DNA from: Haloprofundus salinisoli
GTDB taxonomy: Archaea; Halobacteriota; Halobacteria; Halobacteriales; Haloferacaceae
DNA: 64,000 nt
Reading direction: 5' to 3'
Assembly: GCF_020097815.1 (NCBI RefSeq)
Contig: NZ_CP083663.1
Coordinates: 2,604,001-2,668,000 of the forward strand
The notes below the pieces were generated by a model. That model saw nothing but the letters and a program-made list of their open reading frames with translations, did not search any database and had not been told where the DNA came from. Positions 35,745 through 43,245 of the stretch are shown here, piece by piece (positions within the stretch are counted from its first letter, which is position 1; every line of letters starts with the position of its first letter). The position numbers and the translations under genes were made by a program.

Positions 35745-37454
35745 TCAGGCACCCCGTTTGCCCGTATCGGGGACCCGTTCGTCGACGGCGAACACCTCTT
35801 TCGGGCGAATTGACCGCTCCGTGCAGAGTTCGAGCCAGCCGAAGCTGTCGTTGATGCGGAGCTTGTGCCGGACCGGCAGGTCGTGGACGTACGGTTCGTC
35901 GGGGAACAGCACCTCGTCGAGGTCGTACTCGCGGTAGATGTCGCGGCGGTCGGGCCACGGCGACTCGAACCCTTCGACGAGCGGCAGTTTCCGACGGAGG
36001 AACCCCTCGACGTGGTTGAGGAACTGGGTGTCGTACGGGCGGTCCGGCGGCGGGTTCTGCAGGATGTCGTCGTCGAGACGACGAAGCGCCTTGATGAACG
36101 TCGCGGTGTTGCGGTACTGCGGCGGCGTCGTCAGGTGCCAGTCGATCAACTCCGCATCGGCGACGACGAACGACTCGAAGAAGTTGTCCGCGAGATGCGT
36201 CCGGAACGGCGTCGACGGCTGGTTGCTGATGCCTGTGAGGTCGATGGCGTTCTGGACGCCGTCGGCGCGGTCCCACGACTTCTCGAACTCGCGGGAGACG
36301 GCGTCTCTGACGAACGTCGCCGGGTCGACGTCGAGGCCGACGAGTTGTCCGGCGACTGCCTGACTCGCCTCGGGCATGTAGCCGAGTTTCGAGAGCAGGT
36401 TCTCGACGGGGTTCGGGTCGGGGTCGAGGCGGCGGAACGGCACCGTCTTGCCGAACAGTTCGACGCCGTCCTGCGCGAGGAAGTGCCCGCGGAGGAACGT
36501 GTCGCAGAGCAGGCCGTGGAACATCGAGTCGACGTTCATCTCGTCGGTGTAGCCCGCGTGGTGGATGTGCAACGACTCCTTGATACCCTGCGAGTAACGG
36601 ACCTTCGACTCGTCGGCCATCAGGTATCGGTTCGTCGGTCGGAAGGCGGTGTGTTCTGCGCCGTACTGGGTGGCGAGGGTCCGTGCGCCCTCCGTCTCCT
36701 GGCCTTCGGGGTGGCCGACGGTGTAGCAGTGCTCGATCTCGGGCATCTTCGAGAGCACGGTCCGCGAGTCGTAGCCCGCCGAGAGCAGCAGCCCCTTCCG
36801 GCCCGGCGCGCGGGCGCGGCGGCGGACCGCCCGTCCGAGTCGGTCGGCCAGTTCCTGGACGTAGTCGAACTCCTTCGGCTCGTAGACGAACCGAGAGAGG
36901 TCGTACGTGTCCGACTCGGTGAGCACCGAGTCGATGGGAAGGCGGAACATCCGTTCGAGCAGCGACTTCTCGCCGAGGACGACGCCGAGGTGGAGGAACT
37001 CGAGGAGGGCGTCGCGGCGGACGGCGTGCCCCGAGAGCGTCCGCGCGACGGCGGCCGCGTCGGAGCTGAACACGCGTCCCTGGTCGGTGTCGGCGTAGAA
37101 GCAGTCCCACGAACGGATGGGGTCGGTGACGACGAACGCCTCGCCGTCCCGTTCGATGAAGATGAGGTACGAGCCGTTGAGTTCGGAGAACGCGTCGCGT
37201 CCGACCTCTGCGTAGCGGTCGAGGACCCACTCGGCGACGTTGGCGTGGGTGCCGGGCGCGTACGCCTCGCCCCAGACCACACACTCGCCTTTCGGTCCGG
37301 AGTGCGTGTCGCTGCGTCCGGGGTGGCCGAGTCCCGGGTCGCGGATGCCGACGGTGGCGACGTTGCCGCCGACGACGGTATCGAACTCGTGTGGTGAGCG
37401 CAGGCGCTCGAACTCGCGGGCGTCGCCGAAGACGCCGAAGAACTGTTTTTGCAT
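35745..37454 (-). CDS. asparagine-synthase-like protein lacking the glutaminase Cys
   Basis: A 569-residue AsnB-family protein. The C-terminal synthetase half has the PP-loop as LLLSAGYDSRTVL (normally SGGxDS) and the following HIHHAGYTDEM-type regions. The N-terminal half keeps the glutaminase-like fold strings (NGSYLIFIERDG, FSSDAAAVAR) but starts MQKQFFGVFGD, without the Cys that must follow Met for glutamine hydrolysis. It would therefore need free ammonia or form another amide or adenylate. It heads the leftward operon with DUF1616 and DUF457, so modification of a glycan or lipid amide is plausible. The ATG at 37454 is chosen on family length. Confidence 0.82.
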   Translation of the reverse strand: MQKQFFGVFGDAREFERLRSPHEFDTVVGGNVATVGIRDPGLGHPGRSDTHSGPKGECVVWGEAYAPGTHANVAEWVLDRYAEVGRDAFSELNGSYLIFIERDGEAFVVTDPIRSWDCFYADTDQGRVFSSDAAAVARTLSGHAVRRDALLEFLHLGVVLGEKSLLERMFRLPIDSVLTESDTYDLSRFVYEPKEFDYVQELADRLGRAVRRRARAPGRKGLLLSAGYDSRTVLSKMPEIEHCYTVGHPEGQETEGARTLATQYGAEHTAFRPTNRYLMADESKVRYSQGIKESLHIHHAGYTDEMNVDSMFHGLLCDTFLRGHFLAQDGVELFGKTVPFRRLDPDPNPVENLLSKLGYMPEASQAVAGQLVGLDVDPATFVRDAVSREFEKSWDRADGVQNAIDLTGISNQPSTPFRTHLADNFFESFVVADAELIDWHLTTPPQYRNTATFIKALRRLDDDILQNPPPDRPYDTQFLNHVEGFLRRKLPLVEGFESPWPDRRDIYREYDLDEVLFPDEPYVHDLPVRHKLRINDSFGWLELCTERSIRPKEVFAVDERVPDTGKRGA

Positions 37455-37847
37455 GCTCACTGTCTCACACTCCGTTCTCGCCGGGGGCGACGAACGCGCA
37501 CGGAACGCTGTTCGACTGCGGATGGGGTGGATGTACCGCAAACGGCCGACGCGTCGGGCCGACTCGGGCGGCGGGTAGTCGATATCATAGCTGTCGATAG
37601 GTTCGGATACGACTCTCTGCGAACGCCCGGGGCTTTGCTATGGACCGGGTAAGCGAGTTCACCGACCCGATTGTGGTGGGCGTAACCGGCGTCTCGGGCG
37701 TGAACGCGGGCTTATCCGGTTCATAATAATCCCCCTAAAGCGCACAGTGTCTCTCGATGACTACTCCACCTCGCCAGCGTCGCGCGCGCGCATCGACCCT
37801 CCCGAGCTCGCGTCGACGCCGTCGGGACCAGTCCCCGGTGACGATCC
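37455..37847. other. divergent promoter region
   Basis: It separates the leftward asparagine-synthase-like gene and the rightward GT4. TTCATAATAATCC at 37720-37732 is a strong TATA candidate for the GT4. A 43-codon frame (37588 back to 37457) ends two bases before the leftward start. A GTG-started frame from 37747 has acidic, coding-like composition up to about 37850, one frame away from the GT4. Confidence 0.5.
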
Positions 37848-39227
37848 GTGGCTGACGACGACCCGACGCCTGACCCGACCGACGCGCGCAAATCGAACGC
37901 GACGCCCGCCGAGCGTCTCGACGTCGGTTTCCTCCCCGTCGAGGTCCCCGGTCTCGACGGCACCGGCGCGACGTACACCGCCGCTCTCCTCATCCGTGAA
38001 CTGTCTAAACACCACGATTTGACGGTGTACGTCGTTAGCCAGCGAACCGCCGACCGGTCACAGCTACCGGCGACCGACCGCGTCGACTACGTCGTCCGCG
38101 ACGACCTTCCGAAACTGCCGCACCCCCTCCTGACGAAAATCGACGTCGTGGAGGACCTCGCCAACCGGCTAGAGCGACACGACCTCGTCCACTCGTACTC
38201 GACGGGGTTCATCGAACCGCTGTCGTCGCTTTCGACCCCGACTGTCGTGACGTTGAACTCCTACCAACCGGTGTGCCCGAAGGGCGATATGATGTGGATG
38301 GACCGCGAAAAGTGCGGCGGACCCGGTCGAGCCAAATGCACGGCCTGCATCGCCGGGAGCGCATACACTCGCAAGTCGGGCGCCGAGACGACGCTCCGGT
38401 CCTCCTACGACTCGCTCGCAAAGGTCGAGTTCGTCCAAAACTCCATCGCGGCGCGGGACGGCATCTCAGCCTATCATCTGTTGTCGCCGCACCAGCGCGA
38501 CGACTACGCCGACTTCGGCTTCCCCGAGGAACGGCTGAAGGTGATTCCGCACTTCGACAGCGGCGAGTTCGCCGTCTCCGAGCCGGCGGCGTACAAACGC
38601 GGCGGCGATCCCGACCTGGGACGGAGCGAGGAGGACCCGTTCACGCTGCTCGCCGTCGGCGCGTTCAAGTACGTAAAGGGCTTTCAGGTGCTGCTCCGAG
38701 CATTGCCGTCGATACTCGACGCGGGCCACGACGTGCGCGTTCGCATCGCCGGGGCCGGCCCGTACGGCGACGCGCTTCGGTCGCTGTCGACCGACCTCGG
38801 CGTCGACGACCACGTCGACTGGCTGGGGTTCGTCGACCACGACGACCTGCCGGCGGAGTACGCCGCCGCCGACGCGTTCGTCTATCCCGGTCTGCTCGAC
38901 GAACCGTTCGGCCGCGTCTTCCTCGAAGCGCTGTCGAGCGGGACGCCCGTGCTCTCCTCGGACGTCGGCAGCACCGATTTCATCGTCGGCGACGCGGGCG
39001 TCCGCTTCGAGTCGGACGACCCCGAGTCGCTCGCCCGCGCGTTCGGACGCCTGCGAGAAGGGTACGACGGTTACCGAGCGGCGATTCCGGGCCAGTTGGC
39101 GCGTTTTTCGCGGGAACGGGTCGTCGGCGAGTTCCTCTCGCTGTACGCCGACGTTCGGGCCGGGCGGCGTCCGACCGAACGGACTGAAACGTTCGAAACG
39201 GAGCGAACAGTCGTTCGCCCCGATTAG
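37848..39227 (+). CDS. family 4 glycosyltransferase with Cys cluster
   Basis: A 459-residue GT4. The N-terminal domain opens with VGFLPVEVPGLDGTGATY and includes a four-Cys cluster (CPKG...KCGG...KCTACI, about residues 142-168), seen in a subset of bacterial GT4s and probably structural metal binding. The donor half has VGAFKYVKGFQVLLRAL, DAFVYPGLLDEPFGRVFLEA with the EX7E acid pair, and LSSDVGSTDFI. The GTG start is forced by an in-frame TGA at 37839; an acidic frame just upstream may be a shifted N-terminal extension. The sugar is unknown. Confidence 0.88.
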   Translation: MADDDPTPDPTDARKSNATPAERLDVGFLPVEVPGLDGTGATYTAALLIRELSKHHDLTVYVVSQRTADRSQLPATDRVDYVVRDDLPKLPHPLLTKIDVVEDLANRLERHDLVHSYSTGFIEPLSSLSTPTVVTLNSYQPVCPKGDMMWMDREKCGGPGRAKCTACIAGSAYTRKSGAETTLRSSYDSLAKVEFVQNSIAARDGISAYHLLSPHQRDDYADFGFPEERLKVIPHFDSGEFAVSEPAAYKRGGDPDLGRSEEDPFTLLAVGAFKYVKGFQVLLRALPSILDAGHDVRVRIAGAGPYGDALRSLSTDLGVDDHVDWLGFVDHDDLPAEYAAADAFVYPGLLDEPFGRVFLEALSSGTPVLSSDVGSTDFIVGDAGVRFESDDPESLARAFGRLREGYDGYRAAIPGQLARFSRERVVGEFLSLYADVRAGRRPTERTETFETERTVVRPD

Positions 39228-39305
39228 CGCGTCGGTAAGCGCCGGTGGACCGAGCGCATAGCGGATCCATAGTAATGGACCCAGTTTGCAAAGCGGGAGA
39301 TACAG

Positions 39306-40676
39306 ATGAAGGACGACAGTCGAAGCCGAAGACGGTTCCTCCAGACCACCGGTGCGGCCGGCTTGGCCGGTCTCGCCGCCGTCGCGGGTTGTAGCGGCCA
39401 GTCGCCCGACGACGCCAACGACTCCGCCGCCAACGGGTCGACCCAGAGCGCGAACCAGACCGCGGGCGACGGCGCGGCGACCGACGAACCGGCCGAGACC
39501 GACGAACCGGTCAGCGACGAGGCAGCGGAGGTGGAGACGACGTACAAGAGCCGCGAGAAGTACAACGAACCGGGAGAGTTGCTCGACGATTTCACCGACC
39601 TCTCGACGTGGCTCTCGAACGCGGGCGAACTGGAGCCCTCCTCCGAGCACGCCTTCCGCGGCGACAAGAGCGCGAAACTCGTCGGCAAGGGCGGCGACAA
39701 CGCCAGCATCGCGCGTTCGTTCGAGAACAACCGCGACCTCACGAAGAAGGACTTCTCGCTCGCGCTGCGCTCGACGACGCCCTCGAAGTTCGCGCTGTTC
39801 GTCTACCTCCGCGACCCGTTCGGCAACTACGCCGTGCTCGAACTGCGGAACATCACGATGGAGACGCCCGACGTGGGCTGGTTCCGCACCGCACCGGGCG
39901 TCTACGAGACGAGCAACACGCCGCCGGACCTCACGCAGATTTCGCGCATCGAAATCGTCGCCAACAACGCCACCGGCGACGATATCGAGGTGTGGGTCGA
40001 CGACCTGCGCATCCACGACAAACCCGACAAGGGCTACATCGTCTTCAGCTGGGACGACGGACGCAAGAGCTACTACGACGACGCCGCACCGCTCCACGAC
40101 GAGTTCGAGGTCCCGGCCGTGCAGGCCGCCGTACCGCGGTTCGTCGGCCAGGAGAACTTCATGACGCTCGGCGAACTGAAAGAGCGTCACGAGGCCGGCG
40201 ACGAGATCGTCGCCCACGAGAGCATCCGCAACCGGTTCCACTCGCTCTCCGGCGACGAACTCGAGAAGACGGTTCGTCAGAACAAGCAGTGGCTTCTCGG
40301 CCACGGCTTCGAGGGCTCGAACTTCGTCGTCTACCCCGGCAACGATTACGACGCGACGGCGCTCGACGTCGTCAACAAGTACCACTACATGGGCGGCATG
40401 AACCAGTCGTTCGAGCCGAACACGACGAGCGCGTACGCGTTCGACCCGCTGGTGTTGCCGCGGACGGTCGGTCACGACCTGGACATCTCCAAGCGCGTCG
40501 TCGACCTCTGTGCGGAACACCAGAACGTTGGCATCCTCAACTTCCACGACTTCAACAACGACAACACGATGAGCAAAGGCGACTACCGGAAGCTCCTCGA
40601 ACACGTCACGCAGAAGGAGGGCATCGAGGTCATCAACTTCTCTGACCTCTGGAAGCTCCGGAAATCCGCGCCGTAA
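39306..40676 (+). CDS. Tat lipoprotein polysaccharide deacetylase
   Basis: A 456-residue exported lipoprotein. A twin-arginine signal SRSRRRFLQTTG and lipobox VAGC (about residues 26-29) precede an acidic spacer to residue 80. A jelly-roll-like beta domain occupies about 85-240. A NodB-type deacetylase domain begins YIVFSWDDGRKSYY, where DD is the usual first motif. The second motif, normally HxxxH, reads AHESIR, so one metal His is replaced. Polysaccharide N-deacetylation outside the cell is inferred; the changed His makes activity uncertain. ATAGTAATGG about 33 bases upstream is the promoter. Confidence 0.85.
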   Translation: MKDDSRSRRRFLQTTGAAGLAGLAAVAGCSGQSPDDANDSAANGSTQSANQTAGDGAATDEPAETDEPVSDEAAEVETTYKSREKYNEPGELLDDFTDLSTWLSNAGELEPSSEHAFRGDKSAKLVGKGGDNASIARSFENNRDLTKKDFSLALRSTTPSKFALFVYLRDPFGNYAVLELRNITMETPDVGWFRTAPGVYETSNTPPDLTQISRIEIVANNATGDDIEVWVDDLRIHDKPDKGYIVFSWDDGRKSYYDDAAPLHDEFEVPAVQAAVPRFVGQENFMTLGELKERHEAGDEIVAHESIRNRFHSLSGDELEKTVRQNKQWLLGHGFEGSNFVVYPGNDYDATALDVVNKYHYMGGMNQSFEPNTTSAYAFDPLVLPRTVGHDLDISKRVVDLCAEHQNVGILNFHDFNNDNTMSKGDYRKLLEHVTQKEGIEVINFSDLWKLRKSAP

Positions 40677-40883
40677 TCGGGTTCGCTGCGACCCGTCGCT
40701 CGACTCCCCGTTGGCTCCACGCGGTCTCCGTTTCGGTCAGACGTGCATCGGGCCGATTCGTGGGTTCGGTTCCCTGTTTTCTCTCGCTTTTCGTTTCTCG
40801 CGTCTTCCAACGAACTCCGACGGCTGTCGCAGACATATCCGTTTATAGATGCAATTATCGCACGTCGGTGACAAGCGTCTACG

Positions 40884-41444
40884 ATGGAACTCGGCGGCCT
40901 GTTCGAGACGCTGCGGGAACTGTTGGTCTTGCTCGTCGGCGGTCTCGGGTTCTTCCTGTTCTTCCTCGTGGTGGCGCTTCTCGTTTTCGCCGTGATATTG
41001 CTCGGTGGAGTCGTCATCACGTCCGTCTCCATGCCGGTTCTGTACGTGTTGCCGACCGTCCGCTATCGGTTCGTCTCCCTCACCGAACGGGTGAGCGGGC
41101 GAGAAGTCAACTCGCTGTTCGACTGGCGATTCGTCAGCGTCTACGTCCTCGCGGTTGCGAGTTTCGGTGTCGGACTCGTATTCGCGGCGGTGGTGTTCGC
41201 AGTGACGGTTGGAACTCTCGTCGACATCTCACCGTCGGTGCAGTCCACCCGAAACAGCCTCGTCCTCGGTGCAGTGAGCGTCGTCGCTGTCGTGCTCGCC
41301 ATACTCTCCCACGCGGTGACGACACGAGGCTTGCGGGCCGTCGTCGAATGGATGGTTTTTCTCTGCTTCGCCGCCGTGCTCACGGTACTCTCCGTCTCCG
41401 TCGTCCCGCGCTACACCGTTCGACTCATCAGGTTCTTCTTCTGA
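40884..41444 (+). CDS. small membrane protein of unknown function
   Basis: A 186-residue protein with five or so strongly hydrophobic segments (LLVLLVGGLGFFLFFLVVAL; VYVLAVASFGVGLVFAAVVF; LVLGAVSVVAVVLAIL; WMVFLCFAAVLTVLSVSVV). No family motif is visible. CAATTATCG about 28 bases and GTTTATAG about 41 bases before the ATG are promoter candidates. It sits between the deacetylase and the convergent beta-helix gene, within the glycan locus. Confidence 0.75.
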   Translation: MELGGLFETLRELLVLLVGGLGFFLFFLVVALLVFAVILLGGVVITSVSMPVLYVLPTVRYRFVSLTERVSGREVNSLFDWRFVSVYVLAVASFGVGLVFAAVVFAVTVGTLVDISPSVQSTRNSLVLGAVSVVAVVLAILSHAVTTRGLRAVVEWMVFLCFAAVLTVLSVSVVPRYTVRLIRFFF

Positions 41445-41563
41445 CGAAAATGGGAGAAACGAGTCGCGCCGCTCGAACGGACGTCGATACGGTGCCATAT
41501 CCGAGAACAGTGCCGGCGAGCGCACCCCGCAGAATAGACACCCCACCCACAGTCGAGATCGAC

Positions 41564-43102
41564 TTACGGATACTCGTTGAGATACGCTCGCAGTCCCGCG
41601 GACCCGAGATCCTCGATGCCGTTTTCGAGGACGCTCTCCTTGATGGTCACGCCGCTGCTCTGGTCGTACAGCTGGACCGCCTCCTTGCCGCCGGTCGACC
41701 CGGCCGTGAGTTCCTCCATCCACGTGTCGTCGCCGACGTTGACGACGGGATAGCCACCGGAACGGTACCGGCCGCCGTAGAGGAAGCAGTCGTCGCCGGT
41801 GAGTTCGATGCCGTGGCGGTATCGCGTGCTTATCTGGTCGATGGTGACGGCGCGAATCTGGGTGTTGTCCCGGTCGGCGCGAATCGCCGCACGGAAGGTG
41901 TCGTCGCCGACGTTGCCGGTGAACGTACAGTACTCGGCGACGACGCGGGCGGGGTTCAGCCCGTCCTTAGTCCAGAGGCCGTAACCGCCGGGGGTATGCT
42001 GTTCGATATCGCTACGGAGGAGCACGGTCTCGCCGGCCTCCGGCGAGACGACGACTCCGTGGTTCGGTCGGTCGCCGTCGACGCTGATGGAGAGCCCCGA
42101 GAGCCACGCGGAGTCGGCGCTGTTCTGCACCGACACCGCCGCGCCGTTGGCCGCATCGAGTCGAATCGTCGTGTCGAACACCGACAGTCCCGACCCGTTT
42201 TCGAGGCGGATACCCCGCTGAGAGACGTCGTACTCGCGGGTTCGGTCGACGACGACCGTCGCGCCGCGGACGTAGCTGTCTCGTCCGGCGAGTCGGATGC
42301 TCGCCGCCCGGCTGTTTCGGTACTCGCCGCCGCGGACGATCACCTGACCGTCGTCGTCGGAGACGTAGAGGCCGTTGTCGGGGAACGCGCCGAGTTCGCA
42401 GTCGCGGAACTCGATGGTTCCCTCGTGGTTCACGTCGACGAGGATGCCGGTCGGTCCCCACCGAAGGTCGCCCGGTGTCTGAGTCGAGTACGCACCGCCG
42501 TCGGGTGCGCGGAAGTTCTCGACGAGGCCCGACCCCGACGAACTGGTGATGTTGAACAGCCCCGGCCCCCACGTGCCGCTGTCGTGTTCGCCGACGATGT
42601 CGATGTCTCGGACGACGAGGCCGTCGTCGACTTCGACGTGGAAGGCGCGGATACCCGTGTCGGCGGCGGTCTGGTCGATGGTGAAGTTCTCGATGTGGAG
42701 GTCGGTGCCGGGGTCGTAGGAGACCCCGAGGCGGAACAGTCGGTACCGCGGGCCGTCGAACTCGTAGTAGTTCGCCGGGACGATGGTCGCGCCGTTGCTG
42801 GCGAGTCCGAAGTTCTCGAACCCGGTGAAGCGGAACTGCTCGTCCATGTAGTACCGGCCCGGTGGAAACTTGACGAGCGTGTCGTCGTCCGCTACGTCGC
42901 GCAGAACTGGTGTAATCGACTCGTCCCCCTCCGGGTCGGCACCGGCGTCGACGATGTCGACGACGGTTCCGTAGTCGTCGTTCAACGAGTGCGTCGCGGC
43001 GGCGGTGCCCGAAGACGATGCGACGCCGAGGGCGGCGGCCCCGGCCAGTGAGAGATACGAGCGACGATTCAGTTGCCTGTTTCGAGAGTTGTCGGTAGGC
43101 AC
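41564..43102 (-). CDS. Tat-exported right-handed beta-helix protein 1
   Basis: A 512-residue protein from GTG 43102, chosen because AATAAAATAC lies 28 bases upstream; an ATG at 43138 in frame overlaps that box. A Tat signal (NRRSYLSLAGAAALG) is followed by VVDIVDAGADPEGDE and many 22-24 residue coils typical of a pectate-lyase-like beta helix (DCELGAFPDNGLYVSDDDGQ; HTPGGYGLWT). Such proteins cut or epimerise polysaccharides. It shares long identical blocks with the protein at 45865, including HDSGTWGPG and VVSPEAGET. Catalytic residues cannot be assigned. Confidence 0.85.
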   Translation of the reverse strand: MPTDNSRNRQLNRRSYLSLAGAAALGVASSSGTAAATHSLNDDYGTVVDIVDAGADPEGDESITPVLRDVADDDTLVKFPPGRYYMDEQFRFTGFENFGLASNGATIVPANYYEFDGPRYRLFRLGVSYDPGTDLHIENFTIDQTAADTGIRAFHVEVDDGLVVRDIDIVGEHDSGTWGPGLFNITSSSGSGLVENFRAPDGGAYSTQTPGDLRWGPTGILVDVNHEGTIEFRDCELGAFPDNGLYVSDDDGQVIVRGGEYRNSRAASIRLAGRDSYVRGATVVVDRTREYDVSQRGIRLENGSGLSVFDTTIRLDAANGAAVSVQNSADSAWLSGLSISVDGDRPNHGVVVSPEAGETVLLRSDIEQHTPGGYGLWTKDGLNPARVVAEYCTFTGNVGDDTFRAAIRADRDNTQIRAVTIDQISTRYRHGIELTGDDCFLYGGRYRSGGYPVVNVGDDTWMEELTAGSTGGKEAVQLYDQSSGVTIKESVLENGIEDLGSAGLRAYLNEYP

Positions 43103-43245
43103 GTCTCTCACGCGCTGCTGAATGTATTTTATTACCACGCAGCTAATACTCCGAAGCCCGCGTCACAACGCTCGAAACAATTGAATCACACAGAATTGTG
43201 GATTTTCGTCCCTTCAAATAGACATCAAAATCCAGAGAAATCGGC

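Noticed and set aside
34624-37284. An 886-codon open frame on the minus strand running through the asparagine-synthase-like gene
   Set aside because: Only its last 371 codons (from GTG 35739) look like a protein; the rest is Arg/Pro/His-rich and overlaps the well-supported gene 35745-37454 in another frame.
37457-37588. A 43-codon frame ending two bases before the asparagine-synthase-like gene
   Set aside because: No TATA element at the right spacing and Arg-rich composition; not counted as a leader mini-ORF.
38466-40604. A 712-codon open frame antisense to the GT4 and the deacetylase
   Set aside because: Val/Asp/Arg-rich mirror of two genes with clear family motifs; typical GC-rich antisense shadow.
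40760-43051. A 763-codon open frame on the plus strand across the small membrane protein and beta-helix gene
   Set aside because: Arg-rich at the start and antisense to a good Tat beta-helix gene later; no recognisable domain.
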